Source: Rothia kristinae NBRC 15354 (lineage in GTDB: Bacteria; Actinomycetota; Actinomycetes; Actinomycetales; Micrococcaceae). From it: a DNA stretch of 64,000 nucleotides. The DNA lies in assembly GCF_001570865.1 (NCBI RefSeq), contig NZ_BCSM01000008.1, forward strand, positions 49,519-113,518, read 5' to 3'. Below, one piece after another: positions 50,644 through 60,211 of the stretch. The number at the start of each line of letters is the position of its first letter. The first letter of the stretch is position 1. A program made the position numbers and the translations under genes. Under the pieces are notes generated by a model. The model saw nothing but the letters and a program-made list of their open reading frames with translations, was not told the origin of the DNA and did not search any database.

Positions 50644-52335
50644 ATGAGCCGAGACCTGTCTGAGAACGGCGCGTCGATGGCACGGAGAGGCCCAGACGAG
50701 AATGTCTTCGAGGAGGAGCAGGCTGGGTTCCGCAAGGGTCTCGGGCCGCGCCAGCTGCAGATGATCGCGATCGGCGGGGCCATCGGCACCGGACTGTTTC
50801 TCGGGGCCGGAGGGCGCTTGGCCAAGGCCGGGCCCTCTCTGCTGTTCGACTTCGCGCTGTGCGGGATCATCGCCTATCTGATCCTGCGGGCCCTGGGGGA
50901 GCTCGTGGTGCACCGGCCCTCCTCTGGCTCCTTCGTCTCCTACGCCCGGGAGTTCTATGGGGAGAAGGCGGCCTTCGTCGCCGGCTGGTGGTACTGGATC
51001 CACTGGGCCATGACCTCCATCGTGGACACCACCGCCATCGCCCTGTACGTCAAGTGGTTCGGGCAGTACAGCACCGTCATCGCGGGTATTCCGCAGTGGG
51101 TCTTCGCGCTGGCCGTGGTGGTGATCGTGGTGTCCATGAACCTCATCTCGGTGAAAGTCTTCGGGGAGATGGAGTTCTGGTTCTCGCTGATCAAGGTCCT
51201 GGCCCTGCTGATCTTCCTGGTTCTCGGCGTCGTCTTCGTGATCTTCGGGACTCCCACCGGTTCGCCCACCGGATTCCAGGTCATCGCGGACCACGGTGGC
51301 TGGTTCCCCGAGGGCATCGCTCCGGCCCTGCTGCTGATCCAGGGCGTGGTCTTTGCGTACTCTTCCATCGAGCTGGTGGGCACCACCTCCGGGGAGACCC
51401 GGAATGCCCAGCAGGTGATTCCCAAAGCGATCAACACGGTGATCCTGCGGATCGTGGTGTTCTACATCGGCTCCATTCTGCTGCTGATCCTGCTGCTCCC
51501 ATACACCGCATACCAGAACGGCGTCTCCCCCTTCGTCACGTTCTTCTCCAGCATCGGCGTGGACGCGGCCGGGCCCATCATGGAGCTGGTGGTGATCACC
51601 GCCGCTCTGTCCTCCCTGAACGCCGGCATGTACTCCACCGGGCGCATCATGCACTCGATGGCCGTGGCAGGCTCCGGGCCGCGCTTCGCCCGCAGCCTGA
51701 CCCGCGGCGGGGTGCCTTGGGGCGGCATCGTCATGACTGCGGCGGTGACATTGCTCGGGGTGGTGCTCAACGCGGTGGTTCCGGCTCAGGCCTTCGAGAT
51801 CGTGCTGAATCTGGCTTCGGTGGGCATCGTCGCCGGGTGGGCGACGATCGCTTTGTCGCACCTGAAATTCGTCTCCCTGGTTCGCCAGGGGGTGTACCGG
51901 AGACCCGGATACCGGATGCCCGGAGCTCCGTTCACGGACTGGGTGATCCTGGTTTTCCTGGTGGGAGTGCTGGCTCTGATCGGTCTGGACTACCCGCAGG
52001 GAACCTGGACCCTCGGGGCGATGGTTCTCGTGCTGCCGTGCATGGCCATCGGCTGGTACATCTGCCGTGGGCGTATCCGCGCCATCGCCGCCGAACGCGA
52101 GGGCGTCACCGGGTTCTTCCCCACGGTGGCCGGGCGGCCCGCCTCCGGGCACCTTTCGCTGACCGATCAGGCCGCCGCTGAGGCTGAGGGGGCCCGCGCC
52201 GAGCGTATCGCTGGGCAATCCGACGCTGCCCGGGAGTCCTCGGAACGCCAAGATGCCGTGGACTACACTCACGACGCCGTGCGGCGGGCCTCCCGTGGGC
52301 GCCGCTCCGGTCGCTTCCGCGACAGGGACGCCTGA
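50644..52335 (+). CDS. AAT-family amino-acid permease (paralogue 2, long C-terminus)
   Basis: 563 residues; ATG with AAGGAGAG nine bases upstream. The core matches paralogue 1 helix for helix ([90 protein letters not shown]). It differs in a charged cytoplasmic tail of about 60 residues ([21 protein letters not shown]..). Third positions use T and A more often than in the neighbours (for example GGTTCTCGGC, ATTCCCAAAG), which hints that it was acquired separately or is under weaker codon selection. Probably co-transcribed with paralogue 1. Confidence 0.9.
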   Translation: MSRDLSENGASMARRGPDENVFEEEQAGFRKGLGPRQLQMIAIGGAIGTGLFLGAGGRLAKAGPSLLFDFALCGIIAYLILRALGELVVHRPSSGSFVSYAREFYGEKAAFVAGWWYWIHWAMTSIVDTTAIALYVKWFGQYSTVIAGIPQWVFALAVVVIVVSMNLISVKVFGEMEFWFSLIKVLALLIFLVLGVVFVIFGTPTGSPTGFQVIADHGGWFPEGIAPALLLIQGVVFAYSSIELVGTTSGETRNAQQVIPKAINTVILRIVVFYIGSILLLILLLPYTAYQNGVSPFVTFFSSIGVDAAGPIMELVVITAALSSLNAGMYSTGRIMHSMAVAGSGPRFARSLTRGGVPWGGIVMTAAVTLLGVVLNAVVPAQAFEIVLNLASVGIVAGWATIALSHLKFVSLVRQGVYRRPGYRMPGAPFTDWVILVFLVGVLALIGLDYPQGTWTLGAMVLVLPCMAIGWYICRGRIRAIAAEREGVTGFFPTVAGRPASGHLSLTDQAAAEAEGARAERIAGQSDAARESSERQDAVDYTHDAVRRASRGRRSGRFRDRDA

Positions 52336-52425
52336 GCAGACGAGCGGGTCCGCGTTTTCTGTCCTCTCCATTGTCTCATCATCCGAGATCCCCGTCCCGG
52401 ATGCTGGATGACCTTTGTGCCGGAG

Positions 52426-52431
52426 TAGCCT
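52426..52431 (+). promoter_or_regulatory. -10 box of ilvD
   Basis: TAGCCT, 33 bases before the ATG; CCAAGGAG precedes the start. Confidence 0.45.
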
Positions 52432-52463
52432 GGGACGAGCATCAGCCACGCCAAGGAGAAGCC

Positions 52464-54305
52464 ATGCCCGCCCTGCGCTCCCGCACATCCACCCACGGTC
52501 GGAACATGGCCGGAGCCCGCGCCCTGTGGCGGGCCACCGGCATGAAGAAGGAGGACTTCGGCAAGCCGATCGTCGCCATCGCCAACTCCTTCACCCAGTT
52601 CGTCCCCGGCCACGTGCACCTGAAGAACATGGGCGCGCTGGTGGCCTCCGCGGTGGAGGAAGCCGGCGGGGTGGCCAAGGAGTTCAACACCATCGCCGTG
52701 GACGACGGCATCGCCATGGGCCACGACGGCATGCTCTACTCCCTGCCCTCCCGCGACGTCATCGCCGACTCCGTGGAGTACATGGTCAACGCCCACCGCG
52801 CCGACGCCCTGGTGTGCATCTCCAACTGCGACAAGATCACCCCCGGCATGCTCATGGCCGCGATGCGTCTGAACATCCCGGTCGTGTTCGTCTCCGGCGG
52901 GCCCATGGAATCCGGGGCGCCGGTGGAGGGCGTGCTGGAGCACCGGATCGACCTGGTCGACGCGATGGCCTACGCCGTGGACGAGCAGGTCTCCGACGCG
53001 CAGCTGGCCCAGATCGAGGAGAACGCCTGCCCCACCTGCGGCTCCTGCTCCGGGATGTTCACCGCGAACTCCATGAACTGCCTGACCGAGGCCCTCGGGC
53101 TCTCCCTGCCCGGCAACGGCACCACCCTGGCCACCCAGATCGCTCGCAAGGAGCTGTTCCTGAAGGCCGGGCGCACCGTCGTCGAGCTGGCCAAGCGCTA
53201 CTACGAGCAGGACGACGAGTCCGTCCTGCCGCGCAACGTCGCCACCAAGTCCTCCTTCCGCAACGCCATGTCCCTGGACGTGGCGATGGGCGGGTCCACC
53301 AACACCGTGCTGCACATCCTCGCCGCAGCGCAGGAGGCCGAGGTGGACTTCACCCTGAAGGACATCGACGAGATCTCCCGGCACGTGCCCTGCCTGTGCA
53401 AGGTCGCCCCGAACTCCACCCAGTTCCACATCGAGCACGTGCACCGGGCCGGCGGCATCCCCGCGATCCTCGGCGAGCTGGACCGGGCCGGGCTCCTGGA
53501 GCACGACGGCGTGCACACCGTGCACGCGGAGTCGGTGGAGGCCTGGCTGGATGAGTGGGACATCCGCCGGGACACCGCCTCCGAGCGGGCCCGCGAGCTG
53601 TACCTGGCCGCCCCCGGCGGGGTGCGCACCACCCAGGCCTTCTCCACCGCCAACCGCTTCGAATCCCACGACACCGACGCCGAGTTCGGGTGCATCCGGT
53701 CCGTGGAGCACGCTTACACCAAGGACGGCGGCCTGGCGGTGCTCTACGGCAACATCGCCGAGGACGGCGCGGTCATCAAGACCGCCGGGATCGACGAGTA
53801 CCTGTTCCGCTTCATCGGCAAGGCCTTCGTGGTGGAATCCCAGGACGAGGCGGTCTTCGAGATCCTCTCCAAGCACGTGCAGCCCGGGGACATCGTCGTC
53901 ATCCAGTACGAGGGGCCCAAGGGCGGGCCGGGCATGCAGGAGATGCTCTACCCCACCTCCTACCTGAAGGGCCTGGGGCTGGGGAAGGAATGCGCGCTGA
54001 TCACCGACGGGCGCTTCTCCGGCGGGACCTCCGGGATCTCCATCGGCCACATCTCCCCGGAGGCGGCCTCCGGCGGCGCGGTGGGGCTGATCCGCACGGG
54101 GGACGAGATCGAGATCGACGTGACCCAGCGGCTGCTGCAGGTCAACGTCTCCGACGAGGAGCTGGCCCGACGCCGCGAGGAGCGCGGGCGCCTGCCGTGG
54201 AAGCCGACCAAGCCGCGCGAGCGCCAGGTCTCCAAGGCCCTGCGCGCCTACGCCTCGATGGTCACCAGCGCCGACAAGGGCGCGGTGCGGGTGGTCCCGG
54301 AGTAA
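52464..54305 (+). CDS. ilvD: dihydroxy-acid dehydratase
   Basis: 613 residues. IlvD dehydrates dihydroxy-acids to the keto-acid precursors of valine and isoleucine. It follows the E. coli protein closely: Cys122 in [10 protein letters not shown] and Cys195 in [24 protein letters not shown] are cluster ligands, with Cys189 and Cys192 in the same loop. Further landmarks are [36 protein letters not shown] and [10 protein letters not shown]. The ATG at 52464 follows AAGGAG. No other ilv gene is near. A palindromic repeat pair lies in the space shared with bioD downstream. Confidence 0.97.
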   Translation: MPALRSRTSTHGRNMAGARALWRATGMKKEDFGKPIVAIANSFTQFVPGHVHLKNMGALVASAVEEAGGVAKEFNTIAVDDGIAMGHDGMLYSLPSRDVIADSVEYMVNAHRADALVCISNCDKITPGMLMAAMRLNIPVVFVSGGPMESGAPVEGVLEHRIDLVDAMAYAVDEQVSDAQLAQIEENACPTCGSCSGMFTANSMNCLTEALGLSLPGNGTTLATQIARKELFLKAGRTVVELAKRYYEQDDESVLPRNVATKSSFRNAMSLDVAMGGSTNTVLHILAAAQEAEVDFTLKDIDEISRHVPCLCKVAPNSTQFHIEHVHRAGGIPAILGELDRAGLLEHDGVHTVHAESVEAWLDEWDIRRDTASERARELYLAAPGGVRTTQAFSTANRFESHDTDAEFGCIRSVEHAYTKDGGLAVLYGNIAEDGAVIKTAGIDEYLFRFIGKAFVVESQDEAVFEILSKHVQPGDIVVIQYEGPKGGPGMQEMLYPTSYLKGLGLGKECALITDGRFSGGTSGISIGHISPEAASGGAVGLIRTGDEIEIDVTQRLLQVNVSDEELARRREERGRLPWKPTKPRERQVSKALRAYASMVTSADKGAVRVVPE

Positions 54306-54402
54306 AGGGGCGCTCGATCCTGCTCTGACGCTCCGGCGTCCCGGGCGTCCCGGGCCCGCCGACGCGACCTCGAGGCGGCGCAGCGGTGCCCACCCCGCCA
54401 CC

Positions 54403-54491
54403 GAGACGGCGCATCCGTTCCCGAAAACCGGATTTCCGGGAACGGATGCGCCGTCTCGCGGGCGGGCGGGAACGGATGCGCCGGGTCGCGG
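54403..54491. repeat. third cluster of the GCGCATCCGTTCCC palindromic word
   Basis: Plus copy 54403-54422 (GAGACGGCGCATCCGTTCCC) pairs with the inverted copy from 54438, giving a stem of about 20 bp with the loop GAAAACCGGATTTCC. A second inverted copy begins at 54468 and runs into GGGTCGCGG. The cluster lies between the converging ends of ilvD and bioD and could terminate both. The element is the same as at 5.8-6.1 and 6.6-6.7 kb. Confidence 0.8.
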
Positions 54492-54538
54492 GCGCGGGAG
54501 AGCGCGGCCCCCGGGTCACCGGGCGGGGTGCAGCGGGT

Positions 54539-55342
54539 TCAGCGGGCGCCCGCGGCTGCGCGCCAGCCGCGGGGGACCGCGCCCAGCAGGCGATGGCGGG
54601 CGGACAGGGCCTCCCGGTTGGACAGATCCACGGCCCGCGGCGGGTCATCCCACGCGCCGATCACCACCCCGGCCGTGCGCAGTCCGCGTGCGGCGATGGC
54701 CTCCACCGTGAGATCCGTGTGGTTCAGGGTGCCCAGGCCCGGGCGGCACACCACCACCAGCCCGCCCGCGCCGCACTCCCGGGCGATATCGGCCAGGGTG
54801 TGCCCGCCCAGATCCACGAGGATCCCGCCGGCGCCCTCCACCAGGACGACGTCGTGCCGCTCGCGCAGGCCCAGGATCCGGGCGGCCTGCTCCGCCGCGG
54901 TGGGCACCGGCACCCCCGCGGCCTCTGCTGCGGCCGCCGGGGCCAGGGGCAGGCGCAGGGCGAAGCCCGTGGAGTAGGAGACCCCGGCCAGCTCCCCGGC
55001 GATCTGCGCGTCCCCGCGCACCACCACATCCGAGTACCGCGCCTCCAGGGCCTCCCGCTCGGGATCATCCGGTGCGATCAGTCCGGTCTGGGCCGGTTTG
55101 TGGACGTGCACGTCCAGACCCTGCCCGGCCAGCAGGGCCGCCAGGGCCGCGGTGGCGTAGGTCTTGCCGACGCCGGTGTCCGTGCCGGTGACGAACAGCA
55201 GCCCGTCCGCGGCGGCGGCACGCACCGCGTCGGCGTCCAGGAAGGCGTCCGGCTGCGCGTCGGCCAGCGCATCCGGGGCGGTCCGCTCCACGGCGCCCGC
55301 CTGCGCATCCGCCGGCGCGTCGGCACTCGACGTCGTGCTCAT
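54539..55342 (-). CDS. bioD: dethiobiotin synthetase
   Basis: 267 residues; the ATG overlaps the bioA stop (ATGA). BioD closes the ureido ring of dethiobiotin from DAPA, CO2 and ATP. The P-loop is GTDTGVGKT at residues 53-61, with HVHKPAQTGL (catalytic Lys), VLVEGAGGILVDLG and RPGLGTLNHTDLTVEAI following. The first 45 residues (Ala/Asp-rich, SADAPADAQAGAVERTAPDALADAQPD) are an extension not found in the usual 220-230-residue enzyme and may be unstructured. Last gene of the bioB-bioA-bioD operon. Confidence 0.93.
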   Translation of the reverse strand: MSTTSSADAPADAQAGAVERTAPDALADAQPDAFLDADAVRAAAADGLLFVTGTDTGVGKTYATAALAALLAGQGLDVHVHKPAQTGLIAPDDPEREALEARYSDVVVRGDAQIAGELAGVSYSTGFALRLPLAPAAAAEAAGVPVPTAAEQAARILGLRERHDVVLVEGAGGILVDLGGHTLADIARECGAGGLVVVCRPGLGTLNHTDLTVEAIAARGLRTAGVVIGAWDDPPRAVDLSNREALSARHRLLGAVPRGWRAAAGAR

Positions 55343-56763
55343 GCGTCCTCCTCGACGGGCTCGTGGGCAGCGGCCGCGGCGACCATCGCCCCCGTGATCC
55401 GGGCCAGGCCCTCCTCGGTGCTCAGGTACGGCGGCATCGTGTAGATCGCGTCGCGGAACGGGCGCAGCCACACCCCGTGCTCGGCCGCGATGCGGGTGCA
55501 GACATCCACATCCACCGGGCCCCGGGTGCGCACCACGCCGATCCCCCCGGTCACGGCCACCTCGGCCACTCCCTCCAGGGAGGCCGCCGGGGCCAGGCCA
55601 GCGCGCAGTCCGGCCTCCAAGCGCGGCACGGCCTCGTACCACGCGCTCGACGGCGCGGCGCCCTCCGGGGCGGCGACCTCCGCGCCGCCCACGCGCCCGA
55701 AGAGCAGGTCCACGGAGGCTGCGGCCACCGCGCACGCCAGGGGATTGGCCATGAAGGTGGGTCCGTGCATCAGGGCCGCATAGGAGGAGCGGGAGATGAC
55801 CTCGGCCACCGGGCCGGAGCACAGCAGGGCCGCCAGCGTCAGGTACCCGCCGGTCAGGGCCTTGCCCACGCACATCACATCCGGGACGATCCCGGCCTGC
55901 TCGCAGGCGAAGGCTGTGCCGGTGCGCCCGAAGCCCGTCGCGATCTCATCGGTGATGAACACCGCATCCAGCCGGTCCGCGGCCTCGCGCAGGAAGCGCA
56001 GGGCCCGCGGCAGATACGCCCGCATGGCCCCGGCGCCCTGGAATACCGGCTCCACGATGATCCCGGCCAGCTCCGCCCCGTGCCGATCCAGCAGCTCGGA
56101 CACCTCGGCCTCCCACGCCGCGCAGGCGGCGTCATCGACCGCGGCATCACCGGAGGGTGCGGGGGGCTGCGGGGCGAAGACCTGCGGGACCAGCAGCGAG
56201 GCGAAGTCGGCGTGCATCCCGCCGACCGGGTCGCACACGCTCATCGCGCCCGTCGTATCCCCGTGATAGGCCCCGCGCAGCGCCAGGAAGCGTCCGCGCT
56301 CCCCGCCCCGGGCCCGCTGGTACTGCACCGCGAGCTTCAGGGCCACCTCCACGGACACCGAGCCGGAGTCCGCGAGGAAGACGTGGTCCAGGCCCTGCGG
56401 GGTCACCTCCACCAGCCGCTCCGCCAGCTCGACGGCGGGAGCGTGGGTCAGCCCGCCGAACATCACGTGCGAGAACCGATCGATCTGCGCCCGCAGCGCC
56501 GCGTCCAGCACCGGGTTCCGGTACCCGTGCACCACGGACCACCACGAGCTCATCCCGTCCAGCACCCGCTGGGGACGCTCGGCCCCCGGGGCGACCAGAT
56601 CCACGAAGGGCCCCTCGGCGCCGTGCACGGAGTACCGGGCCCCGGCCTCTAGGGAGCCGTAGGGATGCCACAGCAGGGCCCGGTCCCGATCCAGCACGGT
56701 ACGGCCGGCGGGCCCGGCGGAACCGGCGAGGGAGGGGGGCACGGGATCGGCGCCCGCGCTCAC
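55339..56763 (-). CDS. bioA: adenosylmethionine-8-amino-7-oxononanoate aminotransferase
   Basis: 474 residues from a GTG overlapping the bioB stop (GTGA). BioA transfers an amino group from S-adenosylmethionine to KAPA, giving DAPA. It is a class III aminotransferase: HPYGSLEAG (substrate site), [58 protein letters not shown], and PLP Lys301 in [24 protein letters not shown] and [15 protein letters not shown] complete the BioA-specific set. Position between bioB and bioD supports the assignment. No bioF gene is present in the window. Confidence 0.95.
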   Translation of the reverse strand: MSAGADPVPPSLAGSAGPAGRTVLDRDRALLWHPYGSLEAGARYSVHGAEGPFVDLVAPGAERPQRVLDGMSSWWSVVHGYRNPVLDAALRAQIDRFSHVMFGGLTHAPAVELAERLVEVTPQGLDHVFLADSGSVSVEVALKLAVQYQRARGGERGRFLALRGAYHGDTTGAMSVCDPVGGMHADFASLLVPQVFAPQPPAPSGDAAVDDAACAAWEAEVSELLDRHGAELAGIIVEPVFQGAGAMRAYLPRALRFLREAADRLDAVFITDEIATGFGRTGTAFACEQAGIVPDVMCVGKALTGGYLTLAALLCSGPVAEVISRSSYAALMHGPTFMANPLACAVAAASVDLLFGRVGGAEVAAPEGAAPSSAWYEAVPRLEAGLRAGLAPAASLEGVAEVAVTGGIGVVRTRGPVDVDVCTRIAAEHGVWLRPFRDAIYTMPPYLSTEEGLARITGAMVAAAAAHEPVEEDA

Positions 56764-58058
56764 GAGTTGGGCGGCGCGTCCGTGCCGGCGCCGCGACGGC
56801 GGATGGTCGGGACCAGGGGGCGCCCGGCGTCATCGCGCAGACCGTGCCGCACGGTGCCGACGCCGGCCTCGGGGGCCTCGGCGGGCTGGGCGGCGCCCAC
56901 GCCCGCGGGCACCGGCTGCTCGACCGGGACCTGCTGCTCCTCCGGGGCCGCGTGGGATCCGCAGCCTCCGCCGGCGCACGGCGGCAGGCCCGCACCGGTC
57001 TCGGCGCCGGCCCCGCCCATGGCCTCGCGGTGGGCGGCTCGGTGCGCGCGTAGCCGATCACGCAGCGCCTTGGCATCCTCCTGGCCGACGATCTGGAATC
57101 CGCCGTCCACGATCATGTCCAGGTCATCCTCGGCGGCCTGGCCCTCGCTGGTCAGGTAGTCCCCGAGGAACAGGGAGTTGGCCACATTCAGGCTCAGCGG
57201 CTGCAGGGAGCGCAGGTGCAGCTCACGGCCGCCGGCGATGCGCAGCTCCCGGTCCGGGCACATCAGCCGGACCATGCACAGGATGCGCAGGCACTTCTGG
57301 GGGGTCAGCTCCCAGGTGCCCTCCAGGGGGGTGCCGTCGAAGGGGATCAGGAAGTTCACGGGAATGGAGTCGGAGTCGATCTGCCGCAGCGCCTCCACGG
57401 CCTCCACCAGCTGCTCGTCGGTCTCGCCCATGCCCACGATCAGCCCCGAGCAGGGGGACAGCCCCGCGCTGCGGGCGGAGTCCACGGTGTCCACGCGGTC
57501 CTGGAAGGTGTGCGAGGAGCAGATCTCCTCGTAGTGGGAGGGTGCGGTGTTCAGGTTGTGGTTGTACGCATCCACCCCGGCCTGGCGCAGCCGCTCCGCC
57601 TGCCCCTCCTTGAGGATGCCCAGGCACGCGCAGACCTCGGTCTCCGGGTTGGCGTCCTTGATGGCCTCGGTCATCTCGGCCACGCGCCCGACGTCGCGGT
57701 TGGACGGGCCGCGCCCGGAGGCCACCAGGCACACCCGGGAGGCCCCGCCGGCCAGGCCGAACTCGGCCTGGCGCTTGGCTTCGTCGGTGGGCAGCCAGGA
57801 GTACTTGAGGATCTCCGCATCCGAGCCGAGACGCTGGGAGCAGTACCCGCAGTCCTCGGGACACAGGCCGGATTTCAGGTTGACGAGGTAGTTGACCTTG
57901 ACCGAGTTGCCGAAGTAGCGACGGCGAACCCGGGAGGCCGCGGCCACGAGATCCAGCAGGACGTCGTCCTCGGAGGCCAGCACCGCCAGGGCCGCCTCCC
58001 GGTCCGCGGGGGTCCCGGCGAGGACGGAATCGGCGAGGTCATCGAAAGTCTTGAACAC
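56760..58058 (-). CDS. bioB: biotin synthase with long Cys-containing C-terminal extension
   Basis: 432 residues from the GTG at 58058. A radical-SAM enzyme that inserts sulphur into dethiobiotin. The 4Fe-4S motif is CPEDCGYC (Cys66, 70, 73). Further features are [42 protein letters not shown] and the C-terminal barrel residues with LRIAGGRE, where the conserved Arg binds the second cluster. Normal BioB ends near residue 345. Here about 85 more residues follow ([40 protein letters not shown]) with two cysteines. First gene of the operon; its start codon lies inside a BioQ-like operator, and the promoter layout implies a leaderless mRNA. Confidence 0.95.
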   Translation of the reverse strand: MFKTFDDLADSVLAGTPADREAALAVLASEDDVLLDLVAAASRVRRRYFGNSVKVNYLVNLKSGLCPEDCGYCSQRLGSDAEILKYSWLPTDEAKRQAEFGLAGGASRVCLVASGRGPSNRDVGRVAEMTEAIKDANPETEVCACLGILKEGQAERLRQAGVDAYNHNLNTAPSHYEEICSSHTFQDRVDTVDSARSAGLSPCSGLIVGMGETDEQLVEAVEALRQIDSDSIPVNFLIPFDGTPLEGTWELTPQKCLRILCMVRLMCPDRELRIAGGRELHLRSLQPLSLNVANSLFLGDYLTSEGQAAEDDLDMIVDGGFQIVGQEDAKALRDRLRAHRAAHREAMGGAGAETGAGLPPCAGGGCGSHAAPEEQQVPVEQPVPAGVGAAQPAEAPEAGVGTVRHGLRDDAGRPLVPTIRRRGAGTDAPPNS

Positions 58059-58093
58059 CGTTCAATCTTCGGACGGCCCCCCGTCCCGGTCAA
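58051..58093 (-). promoter_or_regulatory. bioBAD promoter and BioQ-type operator
   Basis: The perfect inverted repeat TTGAAC-ACC-GTTCAA (58051-58065) fits the actinobacterial BioQ motif TGAAC-N3-GTT(A/C). It covers the bioB start codon. Upstream on the minus strand are TTGACC (58093-58088) as -35 and AAGATT or GAAGAT (58070-58064) as -10, 17-18 bases apart, so transcription starts within the operator. Bound BioQ would block initiation when biotin is sufficient. Confidence 0.7.
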
Positions 58094-58184
58094 GTCCGAG
58101 GCGCATCCCCGGCGGCATCGCGGGGCCCGCACGGGCCCGAGATCCGAGGTCTGCGCACGGGCGGTGCGCGTCACACCCGTCGAG

Positions 58185-58190
58185 TATGCT
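58185..58190 (+). promoter_or_regulatory. -10 box of the third amino-acid permease gene
   Basis: TATGCT, 38 bases before the ATG. The spacer to bioB (170 bases) also carries the divergent bio promoter. Confidence 0.45.
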
Positions 58191-58228
58191 GTGGGGGCAT
58201 CTCATCCCCTCGTCGAAACGGCAGGTCC

Positions 58229-59770
58229 ATGTCCCCGAGCCCCGCGGATCCCGGCGCCCCCGGATCCTCCCAGCCCCTCACCGGCGACGACGCGCTGCAC
58301 GCGCGGGAGCAGGAGGGCTACAGCAAGGGCCTCACGCCCCGGCAGATCCACATGATCGCCATCGGCAGCTCGATCGGCACCGGCCTGTTCCTCGGGGCCG
58401 GCGGCGGCCTGGCCGACGCCGGGCCCACCCTGTTCATCCTCTACGCCGTGGCCGGGTTCTTCGGCTACCTCATCCTGCGTCAGCTCGGCGAGCTGGTGGT
58501 GCACCGACCCTCCTCCGGGTCCTTCGTCTCCTACACCCGGGAGTTCTACGGCGAGAAGGCCGCATACTTCGTGGGATGGATGTACTGGCTGTCCTGGGCC
58601 TCCACCACGGTCGTGGACGCCACCGCGATGGCCATCTACGTCAAGTGGTTCGGGCAGTACAGCACGTTCATCGACGAGCTGCCGCAGTGGGTGCTGGCCG
58701 GGGCCGTGCTGATCATCGTCATGATCACCAACCTGATCTCCGTGAAGGTCTTCGGGGAGATGGAGTTCTGGTTCGCCCTGATCAAGGTCTCCGCGCTGGT
58801 GATCTTCCTGGTGGTCGGGGTGTGCTTCGTGATCTTCGGGACCCCCACGGGGGCGCCCACCGGCTTCCATCTGATCCGCGAGAGCGGGGGGATGCTCCCG
58901 CACGGGATCCTCGCCGCGCTGGTGGTCTCCCAGGGCGTGGTCTTCGCCTACTCCGGCATCGAGCTGGTGGGGATCACCGCGGGGGAGACCAAGGACCCCC
59001 AGCGTCAGATCCCGCGGGCCATCAACACCGTGATCCTGCGCATCGCCGTGTTCTACGTCGGTTCGGTGCTGCTGCTGTGCCTGCTGCTGCCGTACACCGC
59101 GTACTCCGCGGACGAGTCCCCGTTCGTGACCTTCTTCTCCAGCATCGGGGTGGACTACATCGGCCCGATCATGCAGCTGGTGGTCATCACCGCCGCGCTG
59201 TCCTCCCTCAACGCCGGGCTGTACTCCACCGGGCGGATCGTGCACTCGATGGCGATGGCCGGCTCCGCGCCCAAGTTCACCGGGAAGATGACCCGTTCCG
59301 GGGTGCCCTTCGGGGGGATCCTGCTGACCGTGCTGGTCGGCGGGCTCGGCGTCGTGCTGAACTACTACGTCCCGGAGGATGCCTTCAACATCGTCCTGAA
59401 CATCTCCGCGATCGGGATCATCGTCGGCTGGGCGGCCATCATGCTGCCGCACCAGCGCTTCGTCGCCCAGGCCCGGCGCGGTCAGCAGCGTCGGCCCGCC
59501 TATCGCGCGCCTCTGGCGCCGTACACCAACTGGCTCACCATGCTCTTCCTGGTGGGGGTTCTGGTGCTGGTGGCCCTGGACTACCCGCTGGGCACCTGGA
59601 CGCTGGCCTCGATGGGCGTGGTGATCCCGGTGCTGATCATCGGCTGGTTCGCCGTGCGCGGGCGCGTGCGACGTCTGGCCGCCGAACGCGAGGGGTTCAC
59701 CGGGGCGTATCCGGTGATCGTGCAGACTCCCGGCACCGAGGATCAGGGCACCATCTCCACGCTGCCCTGA
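58229..59770 (+). CDS. AAT-family amino-acid permease (paralogue 3)
   Basis: 513 residues, ATG start with a weak GGCAGG site. Twelve helices; the TM1 motif reads [16 protein letters not shown] instead of [16 protein letters not shown], and VGITAGETKDPQRQIP replaces [16 protein letters not shown], so its substrate range may differ (the AnsP-like asparagine branch is a possibility). A block of about 75 residues (NTVILRIAVFYVGSVLLLCL to STGRIVHSMAMAGSAP) is almost the same as in paralogue 4, whereas the ends diverge. A 24-bp hairpin follows 15 bases after the stop. Confidence 0.9.
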   Translation: MSPSPADPGAPGSSQPLTGDDALHAREQEGYSKGLTPRQIHMIAIGSSIGTGLFLGAGGGLADAGPTLFILYAVAGFFGYLILRQLGELVVHRPSSGSFVSYTREFYGEKAAYFVGWMYWLSWASTTVVDATAMAIYVKWFGQYSTFIDELPQWVLAGAVLIIVMITNLISVKVFGEMEFWFALIKVSALVIFLVVGVCFVIFGTPTGAPTGFHLIRESGGMLPHGILAALVVSQGVVFAYSGIELVGITAGETKDPQRQIPRAINTVILRIAVFYVGSVLLLCLLLPYTAYSADESPFVTFFSSIGVDYIGPIMQLVVITAALSSLNAGLYSTGRIVHSMAMAGSAPKFTGKMTRSGVPFGGILLTVLVGGLGVVLNYYVPEDAFNIVLNISAIGIIVGWAAIMLPHQRFVAQARRGQQRRPAYRAPLAPYTNWLTMLFLVGVLVLVALDYPLGTWTLASMGVVIPVLIIGWFAVRGRVRRLAAEREGFTGAYPVIVQTPGTEDQGTISTLP

Positions 59771-59785
59771 CCTGCGCCCCGCCCC

Positions 59786-59844
59786 CGCGACGGCACCGTC
59801 CCCTCCGAAGCTCCGGCCTGTTCGGAAGGGACGGTGCCGTCGCG
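59786..59844 (+). terminator. 24-bp hairpin terminator
   Basis: Arms 59786-59809 and 59821-59844 pair with one mismatch around an 11-base loop, beginning 15 bases after the permease stop. The stem opens with CGCGACGGCACCGTCCC, again a long stem with no U-tract. Confidence 0.7.
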
Positions 59845-60211
59845 TGTGGCGGTTCGATGCGGGCGGATCTCAGCATCCGGACTGGGATCTTGCTGATGCG
59901 GAACTGGGAGAGTCCCAAGTGCCGACGCTCTGACTAGGGGAGATGCCCTCGTGCGACGGTGATGTTTCGGATGGGGGCATAGCCGCCCGGTCTTTTCATG
60001 TGATGGAAACAACAGGATATGCGAAGCGTGCGTATGCTTCTGCTCATCGTTCACGACGCCGCGGACCGCGGCCCCGTCACCGGGGCCACCGGCCGCGGCG
60101 TCCGACGGTTCTCCACCCGGATCTCCCCGCGTGCGGATCCCGCCGACGCCCATGCCGACGACGCACCGCGCGCACCCTCGGGGAGCTCCCCGCTCGAAGG
60201 GCTCACCACCC
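59845..60211 (+). promoter_or_regulatory. long upstream region of permease 4 with -10 box and structured leader
   Basis: No gene is evident. TATGCT at 60033-60038 is a likely -10 box, leaving a leader of about 165 bases. The leader can fold at GGCCCC-GTCA-CCGGGGCC near 60069-60088, which could be regulatory. The part before the promoter is AT-richer than its surroundings (for example TGATGGAAACAACAGGATAT). Confidence 0.45.

Noticed and set aside
49084..52488. A 1134-codon minus-strand frame across both permease genes
   Set aside because: It is shadow coding with repeated HxxGxHxH patterns from complementing hydrophobic codons; the plus-strand permeases are clear.
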